The notes: generated by a model from the letters alone, not told the origin. A stretch of 64,000 nt of DNA from Ancylobacter polymorphus (GCF_030813495.1 NZ_JAUSUI010000003.1:372001-436000); one strand, 5' to 3'; positions 9,025 through 20,642 are shown, counted from the first letter of the stretch. Made by a program: numbers and translations.

Positions 9025-9127
9025 AGCCGTTCCGGCGAATTCACATTCACCGGAACGGCCCTAACTCTCTGATTATACGCAATTCCTATCGCAAAACCGC
9101 TATGCGCTTTTGCGGGAATTGCTCTAG
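9021..9127. repeat. dispersed palindromic repeat family A, copy 1
   Basis: This 107-bp unit begins CTAGAG and ends CTCTAG. It contains two stem-loops: GCCGTTCCGG/CCGGAACGGC at the left, and GCAATTCC/GGAATTGC at the right with inner CGCAAAA/TTTTGCG. A second copy lies at 14453-14557. The left CTAG provides the stop codon of the small membrane protein gene. Confidence 0.85.
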
Positions 9128-9188
9128 GCCTTTGAAGAGTGATCCGTGGCGCGCGCCGGTCGGCGGCGCCGAGCCTTGCTGTGGTGCC

Positions 9189-9779
9189 ATGTCGAACCGT
9201 CGTGTCGTTCTGCTCCTCGCCGCCTTCGTCGTCGGTGCCGTGGCCATCGTCGCGAGCGCCCTCGCTCTGCTGCCGTCCGGCCGGGGCACTGTATCGAACG
9301 AGGTGGCGATCGGCGGTCCTTTTCAGCTCGTGGACCAGAACGGCAATGCGGTGACGCAGGACAGCTATCGCGGCAGGCCGACACTGGTGTTTTTCGGCTT
9401 CACCCACTGCCCGGACATCTGTCCGACCGCGCTGTTCGAGATGTCGCAACTGTTCGAGGCTCTGGGGCCGGATGCGCGCAAGGCCACGGGGTTGTTCATC
9501 ACCGTCGATCCCGAACGGGATACGCCTGAGGTGATGAAGGCCTATCTCGGCAGCTTCCATCCGAGCATTCAGGGATTGAGCGGCACGCCGGAGCAGATCG
9601 CCGCCGTCACCCGCGCCTACCGTGCCTACGCCAAGAAGGTGCCGACCCAGGGAGGTGATTACACGATGGACCATACGGCCATCGTCTATCTCATGGACAA
9701 GAACGGCCGGTTCGTTGCCCCGTTCAACCTGAAGCGCTCGCCCGAAGATGCCGCTGCCGAATTGCGCCGCTATTTCTGA
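9189..9779 (+). CDS. SCO1/SenC family copper chaperone
   Basis: This 196-residue membrane-anchored, thioredoxin-fold protein delivers copper to the CuA centre of cytochrome c oxidase or acts as a thiol reductase there. There is an N-terminal anchor (residues 5-28), then the copper site with Cys74 and Cys78 (CPDIC, a C-X3-C motif) and the conserved His162 in MDHTAIVYL. VDPERDTPEVMKAYL is typical of the family. ATG 9189 gives the normal length; the frame is open far upstream without a start signal. The gene is about 20 kb away from the oxidase cluster. Its last 56 bases overlap the convergent glycosyltransferase gene. Confidence 0.92.
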   Translation: MSNRRVVLLLAAFVVGAVAIVASALALLPSGRGTVSNEVAIGGPFQLVDQNGNAVTQDSYRGRPTLVFFGFTHCPDICPTALFEMSQLFEALGPDARKATGLFITVDPERDTPEVMKAYLGSFHPSIQGLSGTPEQIAAVTRAYRAYAKKVPTQGGDYTMDHTAIVYLMDKNGRFVAPFNLKRSPEDAAAELRRYF

Positions 9780-11667
9780 GCCGCAACGTCGGCCGCCATC
9801 CCTGCCGCCGGCGTGATGTGCGCGCCAGCCCGTGTTCGGTCTTCTCCCAGTGCGACGGGGCGATGACGAGCGCGATAAGGGCCCGCCACGCCGCCGCCGA
9901 CATCATCAGCCAGTACACCGGCATGCTCAGCGCCACGCTGACCATGCCGGGAATCCGTCGCCGCTGCATGCCCAGCAGGGTCGAAAGCACGGTGCCGAGA
10001 CATCCCGCCACCAGCACGCAGAACCAAACCCCGTCGAGCAGTGTCGACGTAAACGACAGCTCATGGATGGGCTCCAGAAACAGCCCCAGCAGCACTGAAG
10101 CGAACAGCACGGGATGAAGCAGCGCGGCCGCCGTGCCGCTGCCGAGAAGGAACAGGAGGGTCAGCGTTTCCGCCCATCCGGCCTCGCGCGCCATGCGCAG
10201 GGGCTGGCGTATGTGCACCAGCAGCGTCTGCATCCATCCCTTGTACCAGCGTGTGCGCTGGCGCATCCACGCACCGAACCGCTGGGGCGCTTCCTCATCC
10301 GTGGCGGAGGCGATGACGTCCGTTCCCCAGCCGGCCCGCGCCAGGCGCACGCCCAGATCGGCATCTTCCGTGACATTGAAGGGATCCCAACCGTTCACGT
10401 CGTCAAGCGCAGCTCGGCGGAAGTGATTGGACGTGCCTCCGAGCGGCAGCGGCAACCGGCAGAGGCCGAGCATCGGCAGCACCACATCGAAATAGCCGGC
10501 ATATTCGGCGGCGAACTGCCGGGAAATCCACCCATCGGCGAGATTGTCGATGACAAGGCGGGCCTGAACGCAGCCAATACGTTCATTCCCGCGTGCATTG
10601 AGCCTGCCGCAAACGTGCCGAAGCTGCAGCGGATCGGGCACATCCTCGGCATCGTAGACGCCGATCACTGTGCCGCGCGCGAAGGGCAGGGCGGCGTTGA
10701 GCGCCTTCGGCTTGGTACGGGGCCCGACCGGGGGAGCGACGATGACCTCGAAGCCGGGGCGGCGGGCATGGAGCGCGAGCGCGGTTGCCGTTGCCTCATC
10801 ATCGGGTTCGATGACCAAGAGGATCTGGAGTTTTTCGCGGGGGTAGTCGATCCCGTCCAACGCGTCGACCAGCTGGGGCACGACCCTCGCCTCGCGGTAG
10901 AGCGGAACGATCAGGCTGTAGCCCGGCAAGGACTTGTCGTCCCTTGCCGGGCGGGGAGGCCTCTGAGGCGGTATCGTGCAGGCCGCCAGCTTCAGTGTCG
11001 CGCTACCTATGAGCATGAGAGCGACCAGGCCAGGCGGTATCCAGGCGCCGATGAAGGAGGTGGCGGTCGTGGTGAGGAAGAGGGCGGCGAGAAGGCAGGC
11101 GATCAGGCCGAACAGATAGCGGGACGCATGGAGCGTTCCTGCCGACTGATGGGGCTGCTTATCGCGCAGCCGATAGGTGGCGAGGTTGCCGAGTTGCCGC
11201 CCGAAGCGCGCATGAACGAAGCGCGACAGCCGCTCCGGCGTCGTCAGGCTCACCCGTCCACGAAGCTGCGGGCGCTCCGCCAGCGCCGCCGCAAGCCGTC
11301 GCAGCCGCGCCCCGCGCGCCGCGGCGACGAGCCGTCCATCCGTCGTTCGCATGACGCCGCTGCGCAGCATGGAGCAGACATCGGTCGCGGCCAGCCTTGG
11401 CAAGGCCTTGAACACCGCTGGGTCGAGCGGCTCGAAGTCGATCCCGAGATCCAGCGCCGCGGCCTGAGCCAGCGTGTCCGGCGAGGCATGGCCCGTGGCG
11501 AGCAACGTCTCGTCGAGCCCGGTTCCCAGCCGCAGGGCCCGGCGCCGGGCGTAATGCAGCACGGCCGGGTCGAGCCCTTGCGCGATCCCACGCATCTCGA
11601 TGGGGATGCCGGGAGCGTCCAGCGGTTCCAGCGGGCCCCATGAGCGCCAATGCGCCAATTGCGTCAT
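9724..11667 (-). CDS. MshEN-type domain fused to family 2 glycosyltransferase
   Basis: This 647-residue membrane glycosyltransferase probably polymerises or transfers a sugar for an exopolysaccharide. Residues of about 30-135 (RRALRLGTGLDETLLATG, then AALDLGIDFEPLDP) resemble the N-terminal domain of GspE/MshE ATPases, which binds cyclic di-GMP in some proteins. Two membrane segments follow, then a GT2 domain with SLIVPLYREARVV, YDAEDVPDP, TEDADLGVRL and the Q-X2-RW motif in MRQRTRWYKGW, and four or so C-terminal membrane segments. The end converges on and overlaps the SCO gene. The sugar and product are unknown; control by cyclic di-GMP is a family-based inference. Confidence 0.82.
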   Translation of the reverse strand: MTQLAHWRSWGPLEPLDAPGIPIEMRGIAQGLDPAVLHYARRRALRLGTGLDETLLATGHASPDTLAQAAALDLGIDFEPLDPAVFKALPRLAATDVCSMLRSGVMRTTDGRLVAAARGARLRRLAAALAERPQLRGRVSLTTPERLSRFVHARFGRQLGNLATYRLRDKQPHQSAGTLHASRYLFGLIACLLAALFLTTTATSFIGAWIPPGLVALMLIGSATLKLAACTIPPQRPPRPARDDKSLPGYSLIVPLYREARVVPQLVDALDGIDYPREKLQILLVIEPDDEATATALALHARRPGFEVIVAPPVGPRTKPKALNAALPFARGTVIGVYDAEDVPDPLQLRHVCGRLNARGNERIGCVQARLVIDNLADGWISRQFAAEYAGYFDVVLPMLGLCRLPLPLGGTSNHFRRAALDDVNGWDPFNVTEDADLGVRLARAGWGTDVIASATDEEAPQRFGAWMRQRTRWYKGWMQTLLVHIRQPLRMAREAGWAETLTLLFLLGSGTAAALLHPVLFASVLLGLFLEPIHELSFTSTLLDGVWFCVLVAGCLGTVLSTLLGMQRRRIPGMVSVALSMPVYWLMMSAAAWRALIALVIAPSHWEKTEHGLARTSRRRQGWRPTLRLRNSGAIRQRHLRASASG

Positions 11668-11748
11668 CGCGCGGCCCCTCGCCTAGTGCACACCAAGACG
11701 GTAGAACATCGAAGGCGCGGCATCCGCCTGGTCCAGCGTGAGGAAAGT

Positions 11749-12657
11749 GTGCGGTATTTTTATCCGGCAGTTAAGTCCTGTTTGATGACGGTGCTTACCG
11801 GGGCGGCTGTTCTTGCGCTGGGATTGCATGGCGGTGTGGTGTGGGCGCAACAGGGGCCGACCACAGCCGCGGCCGCCAGCGCGCCGGAGGCGGTGATGGT
11901 TCCGGGCTTCTGGGACCCGAAACGGCGGCCGGAGCGACCGGATGTCACCCGACTGCCGGTCCAGATACGTTTTGTCACCACCGAGGACTACCCGCCCTTC
12001 AGCTTCCGCGGCGAGGACGGGCGCCCGACCGGGTTCAATGTCGACATCGCCCGTGCGATCTGCACCGAGCTTGCCATTCGCTGTACGCTGGAAATCCTGC
12101 CCTTCGAGCAACTCGTCGAGGCGCTGGAAAGCGGCAAGGCGGATGCCGCCATCGCGGGAATCGCTATCTCCGCCGCCAGCCGCGAGCGTACCGATTTCTC
12201 CGACCGCTACTTCCGCTCGCCCGCCCGCTTCGTCGCTCGTCGCGGCGATCCGGCGCAGAAGGTGACGCCGGACGCGCTCGCCTCCAAATCGGTCGGCGTA
12301 GTCGCCGACACCGCGCACGAGGCCTATCTGCGCGACTTCTTCAACGAGATCGCCATCCGCCGCTTTCCCGATGCGGAAGCGGCGCGTGCCGCCTTGCAGA
12401 AGGGCGACATCGACCTGCTCTTTGGCGATGGCGTGCAACTCGCCCTGTGGCTCAACGGCACGGCCTCCGCCGGCTGCTGCGTCTTCGTCGGCGGCCCCTT
12501 TACCGAGAGCCTTTATTTCGGCGAGGGGATGGGCATCGCGGTCAAGCGTGGCAATGACCCGCTGCGTCAGTCGCTGAACTATGCGCTGGCCCAGCTCTGG
12601 GAGGAGGGGGTGTATACCGACCTCTATCTGCGCTGGTTCCCGATCAGCGTTTATTGA
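11749..12657 (+). CDS. family 3 extracellular solute-binding protein
   Basis: This periplasmic amino-acid-type binding protein of about 302 residues starts with a hydrophobic export signal ending near VVWAQQ. The SBP3 core begins at IRFVTTEDYPPFSF, followed by GFNVDIARAICTEL, the ligand-site segment GKADAAIAGIAIS and ERTDFSDRYFRSPARFVAR. GTG 11749 has AGGAAAG immediately upstream; ATG 11785 would leave a shorter signal peptide. No ABC permease or ATPase gene adjoins it, so it is an orphan that either docks on a distant transporter or senses ligand. LysRS follows 88 bases downstream. Confidence 0.8.
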   Translation: MRYFYPAVKSCLMTVLTGAAVLALGLHGGVVWAQQGPTTAAAASAPEAVMVPGFWDPKRRPERPDVTRLPVQIRFVTTEDYPPFSFRGEDGRPTGFNVDIARAICTELAIRCTLEILPFEQLVEALESGKADAAIAGIAISAASRERTDFSDRYFRSPARFVARRGDPAQKVTPDALASKSVGVVADTAHEAYLRDFFNEIAIRRFPDAEAARAALQKGDIDLLFGDGVQLALWLNGTASAGCCVFVGGPFTESLYFGEGMGIAVKRGNDPLRQSLNYALAQLWEEGVYTDLYLRWFPISVY

Positions 12658-12745
12658 CGCGGACCGCCGCACTACCTAGAGCATGCGCCGAGGCGGCGCG
12701 GCCGCCTTTGACGTTTCGATGAAGCCAAGCCCAGGAGGGCCTATC

Positions 12746-14398
12746 ATGACGGCGACCGCTCCGGTCGAAGATTTTGCAGTCGAACTGCGCACGCTGGCGG
12801 AGACCGCCGGCGCCTGGCCGTTCGAGGAAGCCCGCAAGATCGTCGAGCGTCTGAAGCGGAAACCCAAAGACGAGGTTCTGTTCGAGACCGGCTACGGCCC
12901 GTCCGGCCTGCCGCATATCGGCACCTTCGGCGAGGTGGCGCGCACCACCATGGTGCGTCACGCCTTCCACGTACTGACCGAGGGCAAGATTCCGACGCGT
13001 CTGCTCTGCTTCTCCGACGACATGGACGGCATGCGCAAGATTCCGGAAAACGTGCCGGATCCGGCGGCGCTTAAGCCTTATCTGCAGATGCCGCTGACCA
13101 AGGTGCCGAATCCGTTCGGTGGCGGCTATGAGAGCTTCGGCCACCACAATAACGCGATGCTCCGCCGGTTCCTCGACACGTTCGGCTTCGACTACGAGTT
13201 CGCCAGCGCCACGGATTACTACTTCTCCGGCAAGCTCGACGCCGTGCTGCTGAAGGCGGCGGAGAAGTACGAGGCCATCATGGAAGTGATGCTGCCGACG
13301 CTGGGTGAGGAGCGGCAGGCAACCTATTCGCCCTTCCTGCCGATTTCGCCGGTTTCCGGCCGCGTGCTCTACGTGCCGCTGAAGGCTGTCGACGCCAAGG
13401 CCGGCACCATCACCTTCACCGATGAGGACGGGGTGGACAAGACTCTTCCCGTGACCGGCGGCCATGTGAAGCTGCAATGGAAGCCGGATTTCGGTGCCCG
13501 CTGGGCGGCGCTCGATGTCGATTTCGAGATGTTCGGCAAGGACCACCAGACCAACGCACCGATCTATGACCGGATCAGCGAAATCCTCGGTGGCATCGCG
13601 CCCGAGCATTTCGTCTATGAGCTGTTCCTCGACGAGAACGGCCAGAAGATCTCGAAGTCGAAGGGCAACGGCCTGACCATCGACGAATGGCTGACCTATG
13701 CGAGCCCGGAGAGCCTGGCGCTGTATATGTTCCAGTCGCCGCGTTCGGCCAAGAAGCTGCATTTCGACGTGATCCCCAAGGCGGTCGATGAGTATTTCAG
13801 CTTCCTCGCCCGCTACCCGACCCAGGACTGGAAGAACCGGCTCGGCAATCCTGTGTGGCACATCCATTCCGGCAACCCGCCGGTGGAGGAGTTGCCGCTG
13901 AGCTTCGGCCTGATGCTCAAGCTCGCCTCGGCCTCCAACGCCGAGGACAAGGGCGTGCTCTGGCGCTTCATTGAACGCTACGCGCCCGGCACGTCGCCGG
14001 AAACCCACCCGACCGTCGACCAGCTGGCCGGCTATGCGGTGCGCTACTTCATCGACCGGGTGAAGCCGCACCGGAGCTATCGCCTGCCCGACGAGGTCGA
14101 GGCGCAGGCTCTGGCACGGCTCGACGCGGCGCTGGCGGAGGTGGATGGCGACGATCGCGACGCGATCCAGAACGCCGTGCTCGATGTCGGCCGGGCCGAA
14201 CCGCGCTATCAGGACCACAAGCGCAAAAGCCCTTCCGGCGGGCCGGGCGTGACCTTTGCGTGGTTCAGTGCGCTCTACGAGCTTCTGCTCGGCGAGAAGG
14301 AAGGACCGCGTTTCGGTGGCTTCGTCGCCGCCTACGGCATTCCCGAAACCCGCGCCCTGATCGCGCGGGCGCTTTCCGGTGAACTCGCCAAGGCGTAG
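12746..14398 (+). CDS. lysK: class I lysyl-tRNA synthetase
   Basis: This 550-residue cytoplasmic enzyme charges tRNA-Lys. It is the class I (archaeal and alphaproteobacterial) form and is unrelated to the class II LysS of most bacteria. The nucleotide-binding motif is HIGT at 57-60 in [13 protein letters not shown], and the KMSKS counterpart is KISKSKG near residue 300. [15 protein letters not shown] is a typical stretch. ATG 12746 is preceded by a strong AGGAGGG, which decides the start. No class II gene is seen in this window. Confidence 0.95.
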   Translation: MTATAPVEDFAVELRTLAETAGAWPFEEARKIVERLKRKPKDEVLFETGYGPSGLPHIGTFGEVARTTMVRHAFHVLTEGKIPTRLLCFSDDMDGMRKIPENVPDPAALKPYLQMPLTKVPNPFGGGYESFGHHNNAMLRRFLDTFGFDYEFASATDYYFSGKLDAVLLKAAEKYEAIMEVMLPTLGEERQATYSPFLPISPVSGRVLYVPLKAVDAKAGTITFTDEDGVDKTLPVTGGHVKLQWKPDFGARWAALDVDFEMFGKDHQTNAPIYDRISEILGGIAPEHFVYELFLDENGQKISKSKGNGLTIDEWLTYASPESLALYMFQSPRSAKKLHFDVIPKAVDEYFSFLARYPTQDWKNRLGNPVWHIHSGNPPVEELPLSFGLMLKLASASNAEDKGVLWRFIERYAPGTSPETHPTVDQLAGYAVRYFIDRVKPHRSYRLPDEVEAQALARLDAALAEVDGDDRDAIQNAVLDVGRAEPRYQDHKRKSPSGGPGVTFAWFSALYELLLGEKEGPRFGGFVAAYGIPETRALIARALSGELAKA

Positions 14399-14452
14399 CG
14401 AAAGCAGTGTGGCGGCGAAGAGGAGGCGCACGCGCGAGCGGCGCCCCTCACG

Positions 14453-14557
14453 CTAGAGCGTTTCCGGTGAAACCACATTGACCGGAAGCGCTCCCACTCT
14501 CTGATTAGACGCAATGCCTCGCGCAAAACCGCTATGTACTTCTGCGGGAATTGCTCG
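14453..14557. repeat. dispersed palindromic repeat family A, copy 2
   Basis: This roughly 105-bp copy of the element at 9021-9127 begins CTAGAG and keeps both stem-loops (TTTCCGGT/ACCGGAA and GCAAT/ATTGC with CGCAAAA and CTGCGG). The right end reads CTCGTG instead of CTCTAG, so it has decayed. It sits directly before the next gene and lies within its leader. Confidence 0.8.
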
Positions 14558-14568
14558 TGGGGGGACGA

Positions 14569-15126
14569 ATGCCGAGACGGCGCAAGGGGCAGATCGATCT
14601 GCGGGTGGATGACCCGCAGCAACTGCTCGACATGCTCGACCCGTTTCCCTTTCGCGAGCGCGGCCTTGACGGGGAGGTCGACGATTATGTGCGCGAGCAC
14701 GCCCTTGACGTGCCGCCCGATGCTTCGCTGGCCATCATCATCCACCTTCCGCCCGCGCAGGTCGAAGGGCCGCTGTCCCAGAGTCTGCCGGCTGTTTTCC
14801 GACAGCATTTCCAGAACCAGGCGGAACGGCGCAGCCGCGAATTGACCCGGCTTTTTGCCGAAGGCCGCAAGGCTCTGGCCATCGGGGTTCTCGTGCTCGG
14901 CCTCTGCCTGCTGGTCGGCCAGTCGCTGGTCAACCTCTTCCCCTACTCGCGCCTCGCCAGCGTTGTCATGGAAGGCCTCGTCATTCTCGGCTGGGTCGCG
15001 AACTGGCGGCCGATGGAGATCTTCCTGTTCGACTGGTGGCCGCTGGTGCAGGAGCGGCGGCTCTTCGACCGCTTGGCCAAGGCGCCCGTCACAGTGACCG
15101 CGCAGACGCGGCCCCCGTCCCGCTAG
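14569..15126 (+). CDS. conserved hypothetical protein with C-terminal membrane hairpin
   Basis: This 185-residue protein has no assigned function. The first 95 residues are soluble and charged (LDMLDPFPFRERGLDGEVDDY and IIIHLPPAQVEGPLSQSLPAVF as landmarks). Then come two hydrophobic segments, ALAIGVLVLGLCLLVGQSLV and ASVVMEGLVILGWVANW, and the motif WRPMEIFLFDWWPL. It is probably anchored with the N-terminus in the cytoplasm. ATG 14569 follows a GGGGGGA ribosome site. The TAG stop at 15124-15126 is the CTAG end of repeat B1. Confidence 0.7.
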   Translation: MPRRRKGQIDLRVDDPQQLLDMLDPFPFRERGLDGEVDDYVREHALDVPPDASLAIIIHLPPAQVEGPLSQSLPAVFRQHFQNQAERRSRELTRLFAEGRKALAIGVLVLGLCLLVGQSLVNLFPYSRLASVVMEGLVILGWVANWRPMEIFLFDWWPLVQERRLFDRLAKAPVTVTAQTRPPSR

Positions 15127-15239
15127 AGCACGTTCCGATCTGATTGCATCGCGATCGGATTGGTAAAACGTTCTCTATCAATACTTTAGAGACTGATTCA
15201 CCGATCAGGTTGTTTCAACCTGACCGGATCAGGCTCTAG
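15123..15239. repeat. dispersed palindromic repeat family B, copy 1
   Basis: This 117-bp unit begins CTAGAGCACGTTCC and ends CTCTAG. Internal stems include CCGATC/GATCGG and ATCAGGTTG/CAACCTGA. A copy of equal length is at 41725-41841. The left CTAG supplies the stop of the plus-strand gene ending at 15126, and the right CTAG supplies the stop of the minus-strand gene ending at 15236. Confidence 0.88.
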
Positions 15240-16927
15240 GCGTTTGACCGTCCCGCCAGCGCCTTATCCCGCAGTGCGCTGAGCGAGGTGGTCGGTGTGA
15301 TCGCTTCCGGGTCGAGCTTCACGTGCACGATTGCCGGCAAGCCGGACGCAAAGGCCGCGTCGAGCGCGGGCACGAACGCCTCGTTCGACTCCACCGTCAC
15401 GCCGAAGCCGCCAAAGGCGCGGGCATAGGCGGCGAAATCCGGATTCTTCAACGTCGTGCCGAAAACACGCGTCGGATATTCGCGCTCCTGATGCATGCGG
15501 ATGGTGCCATACATGCCGTTGTCCACCACGATGGCGACGATGGGCGCGCCATACTGCACCGCTGTGGCGAATTCCTGCCCGGTCATCAGGAAATCCCCGT
15601 CGCCGCACACGGCCACCACGGGCGTCTCCGGCTGGGAGATTTTCGCCGCGACCGCAGCCGGCAGGCCATAGCCCATGGACCCCGAGGTTGGCGCGAGTTG
15701 CGTGCCATAGGCGCGGAAGCGATGGAAGCGATGGACCCAGATGGCGAAATTGCCCGCGCCGTTGCAGATGACCGTGTCTTTGGGCAGGGCGCGCAGATAG
15801 TGCACGAGGCTTGCCATCTGCACCGCGCCGGGATTGGCGGGGGGGACCTCGGTCCATTCGAGATAATCGGCCCGCGCCTGCGCCCGCCAGTCACCCCAGG
15901 TGATGGTGTTTGGCGGCTGCACCCCTTCCAGCGCGGAGGCGAAGGCGCCTGAGGAGGCGTTGATGGCGAGCGCGGGCTGATAGACCCGGCCCAGCTCTTC
16001 GGCATCGGCATGGACATGCACCAGCGGCACGCCGGGATCGGGAATGCCGAGCAGGCTGTAGCCCTGCGAGGGCACCTCGCCGAACCGCCCGCCGGCGAGA
16101 ATGACGAGATCGGCGTCCTTCAGCCGGGCCGTGAGCTTCGGATTGACGGAGAAACCGATGTCGCCGGCGAAACAGGCGTGATCCGCCGGAAACAGCATCT
16201 GCCGCCGGAAGCTGACCGCCACGGGGAGGTCGAAGCGCTCGGCGAAGCGGGCGACGGAGGCGACCGCCCGCTCATTCCAGCGCGCCCCGCCGAGGATCAT
16301 GAGTGGCCGCTTCGCCGCCCAGAGCAGGCGCTGCAGCCGCATCATGTCGGCAAGGCCCGGCCAGGTTTCGGCCGGCTCCACGGCGGGCGCGTCGGGTACC
16401 TCGGCGAGCGCGCTCAGCACGTCTTCCGGCAGGGCGACGACTACCGGCCCCGGCCGGCCCTGCATGGCGACGCGGAAGGCGCGGGAGACGATTTCCGGGA
16501 TACGCGCCGCGTCGTCGATTTCCACCGCCCATTTGGCGAGCGGGCCGAAGACGGCGCGGTAATCGACCTCCTGAAACGCTTCACGCCCGCGCATCGCCCG
16601 CGAGATCTGGCCGACGAACAGGATCATCGGCGTCGAATCCTGCTGGGCGATATGGATGCCGGCGCTCGCATTGGTAGCGCCGGGCCCGCGCGTGACGAAG
16701 CAGATTCCCGGCCGCCCGGTGAGCTTGCCGCAGGCTTCCGCCATCATCGCCGCGCCGCTTTCCTGCCGGCAGATCACGAAGTCGATGGCGCTATCGGACA
16801 GCGCATCCAGCACGTCGAGATAGCTTTCGCCAGGCACGCCGAAGGTGCGCGTAACGCCGTTGGCGAGGAGTGCGTCGACGAGGAGGCGGGCGCCGGTGCG
16901 GGGGGCGGGGCAGGGCAGGGAGGTCAT
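15236..16927 (-). CDS. thiamine pyrophosphate-dependent enzyme, acetolactate synthase-like
   Basis: This enzyme of about 563 residues has the three-domain acetohydroxyacid synthase/benzoylformate decarboxylase architecture. The cofactor-activating glutamate is E56 in ICRQESGAAMMAE. The pyrimidine domain has GPGATNASAG near 81-90, and the pyrophosphate-binding motif is GDGDFLMTGQ at 442-450, closing with VVDNGMYG near 468. It is probably not the biosynthetic IlvB, because no ilvN/ilvC genes are near; the exact reaction is unknown. ATG 16927 was preferred over an in-frame TTG two codons upstream. The stop codon TAG is donated by repeat B1. Confidence 0.85.
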   Translation of the reverse strand: MTSLPCPAPRTGARLLVDALLANGVTRTFGVPGESYLDVLDALSDSAIDFVICRQESGAAMMAEACGKLTGRPGICFVTRGPGATNASAGIHIAQQDSTPMILFVGQISRAMRGREAFQEVDYRAVFGPLAKWAVEIDDAARIPEIVSRAFRVAMQGRPGPVVVALPEDVLSALAEVPDAPAVEPAETWPGLADMMRLQRLLWAAKRPLMILGGARWNERAVASVARFAERFDLPVAVSFRRQMLFPADHACFAGDIGFSVNPKLTARLKDADLVILAGGRFGEVPSQGYSLLGIPDPGVPLVHVHADAEELGRVYQPALAINASSGAFASALEGVQPPNTITWGDWRAQARADYLEWTEVPPANPGAVQMASLVHYLRALPKDTVICNGAGNFAIWVHRFHRFRAYGTQLAPTSGSMGYGLPAAVAAKISQPETPVVAVCGDGDFLMTGQEFATAVQYGAPIVAIVVDNGMYGTIRMHQEREYPTRVFGTTLKNPDFAAYARAFGGFGVTVESNEAFVPALDAAFASGLPAIVHVKLDPEAITPTTSLSALRDKALAGRSNA

Positions 16928-17008
16928 GGGCAAGAACTCGACGCGAAGGACGGAACACTCTAGAGCCAGCGGACGGCGAAGGCGAGTGAACTTGCGGCCA
17001 AGTCCGCC

Positions 17009-17491
17009 TCAGGCGAAACCGATCCACCGTCCCGCCACGAGAAGGGCGATCCAGAGCACGAAAGACGCGGCGGCACAGGCGCGCACAGCCGTCGTGACAG
17101 GCGCGCCCCTCATCGCCCGCCGGAAGCCCGGATTGGCGTGCTGGAGGCCGATATTCGCAAGCGCTGCGGCTAGGAGGGCCAGCTTGATCTGGAAGGCGGG
17201 GTTGGCGGCATAGTCGGTGGGTCGTATCGAGATCAGCCACGCCCCCGTGAGCACAGCGAGGCAAAGGCCAAAAGCCGCCACCCGCAGCTGAAGCGGTCCC
17301 ATCACGGCAAGCGGCACGGAGCTGAACGCCCCAAGCAGCCGCAGGTCGAACACGAGAATGGTACCGAGCAGCAGCGCAACGCCGAGAATGTGGGCCGCAT
17401 TGACGAGGAGATAGGCGATCCACGACGCCCGCAAGGCGCGGGCGCCGGGCCAATCTGCCAGCGCGGCGAGAGTGCCCCACAGCTCTTCCAC
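17009..17491 (-). CDS. DUF6644-like integral membrane protein
   Basis: This 160-residue protein has four or so membrane segments, beginning with IAYLLVNAAHILGVALLLG. The landmarks LVNAAHILG and FDLRLLG are, from memory, characteristic of the DUF6644 family of unknown function. The GTG start at 17491 has GAGG six bases upstream, and it begins eight bases after the stop of the DUF6152 gene, so the two are co-transcribed. Partners of this kind are often found together, which suggests a joint membrane/periplasmic role. Confidence 0.75.
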   Translation of the reverse strand: MEELWGTLAALADWPGARALRASWIAYLLVNAAHILGVALLLGTILVFDLRLLGAFSSVPLAVMGPLQLRVAAFGLCLAVLTGAWLISIRPTDYAANPAFQIKLALLAAALANIGLQHANPGFRRAMRGAPVTTAVRACAAASFVLWIALLVAGRWIGFA

Positions 17492-17499
17492 CTGCGGCC

Positions 17500-17895
17500 T
17501 CAGTTGCGGCCGATCCGCTCGGGGTACATGTCGTAATTCGTGCCTGCGAGGGTGATGCGCACCGCTTTCATATGCGCCTTGGCGCTGTCGCGGTTGCGGT
17601 TGCCCAGCACGGTGATGGCGTCGCCGGGCTTGGCCGTATCCCCGGTGAAGCCGGACGCGGCGGTCTGGCGGGGATTGCCGAGATCGACCTGCCACACAGT
17701 GCCGTCGCCGGCCGTCACCTCCAGTGAGGGATGCGGCGGCGCCATCGAGATGGTTTTGATGGTGCCTTCCAGCGTCATCTGCTCGCTTTCCGCCCAGCTC
17801 CAGCCGTGATGGGCGAGAGCGGGGGCGGAGAGTACGAGGAGGCCGGCAAGGCCGGCGCCGAGCATCGTGCGTGGCGGGCGGAGGGGTGTGGGCAT
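17500..17895 (-). CDS. DUF6152-like exported protein
   Basis: This 131-residue protein has a clear signal peptide (GAGLAGLLVLSAPALA, then HHGWSW at the mature start). The mature part, with LEGTIKTISMAPPHPSLEV, VDLGNPRQTAASGF and NRDSAKAHMKAVRITL, resembles the small beta-rich DUF6152 family. ATG 17895 has TAGGAG upstream at good spacing. It is the first gene of the pair with the DUF6644 gene. The function is unknown; the HH near the mature N-terminus could bind metal, but that is speculation. Confidence 0.75.
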   Translation of the reverse strand: MPTPLRPPRTMLGAGLAGLLVLSAPALAHHGWSWAESEQMTLEGTIKTISMAPPHPSLEVTAGDGTVWQVDLGNPRQTAASGFTGDTAKPGDAITVLGNRNRDSAKAHMKAVRITLAGTNYDMYPERIGRN

Positions 17896-17935
17896 TGTGC
17901 GGCTCCTATCGTAAGGGAAGTCGCACAAGACTATG

Positions 17936-17969
17936 GGGCGGGCGGGCTCCGCGACGAGCCGTCCGCCCC
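17936..17969 (-). terminator. hairpin after gyrB
   Basis: An imperfect GC-rich stem (GGGCGGGCGGGCTC against GAGCCGTCCGCCCC, one mismatch) lies 40 bases past the gyrB stop. There is no strong T tract, so its role as a terminator is tentative. Confidence 0.4.
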
Positions 17970-18008
17970 TCACATCTGCGCCAGCACAGCGCTTCGCGGA
18001 AGGTGGCC

Positions 18009-20612
<2,604 letters not shown>

Positions 20613-20642
20613 CTAGGGTGTTTTCCCTTTTATTTCAAGGGT

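Noticed and set aside
8679-9188. Upstream extension of the SCO gene
   Set aside because: The frame is open but runs through the end of ghrA and repeat A1. The signal anchor and the family start fit ATG 9189.
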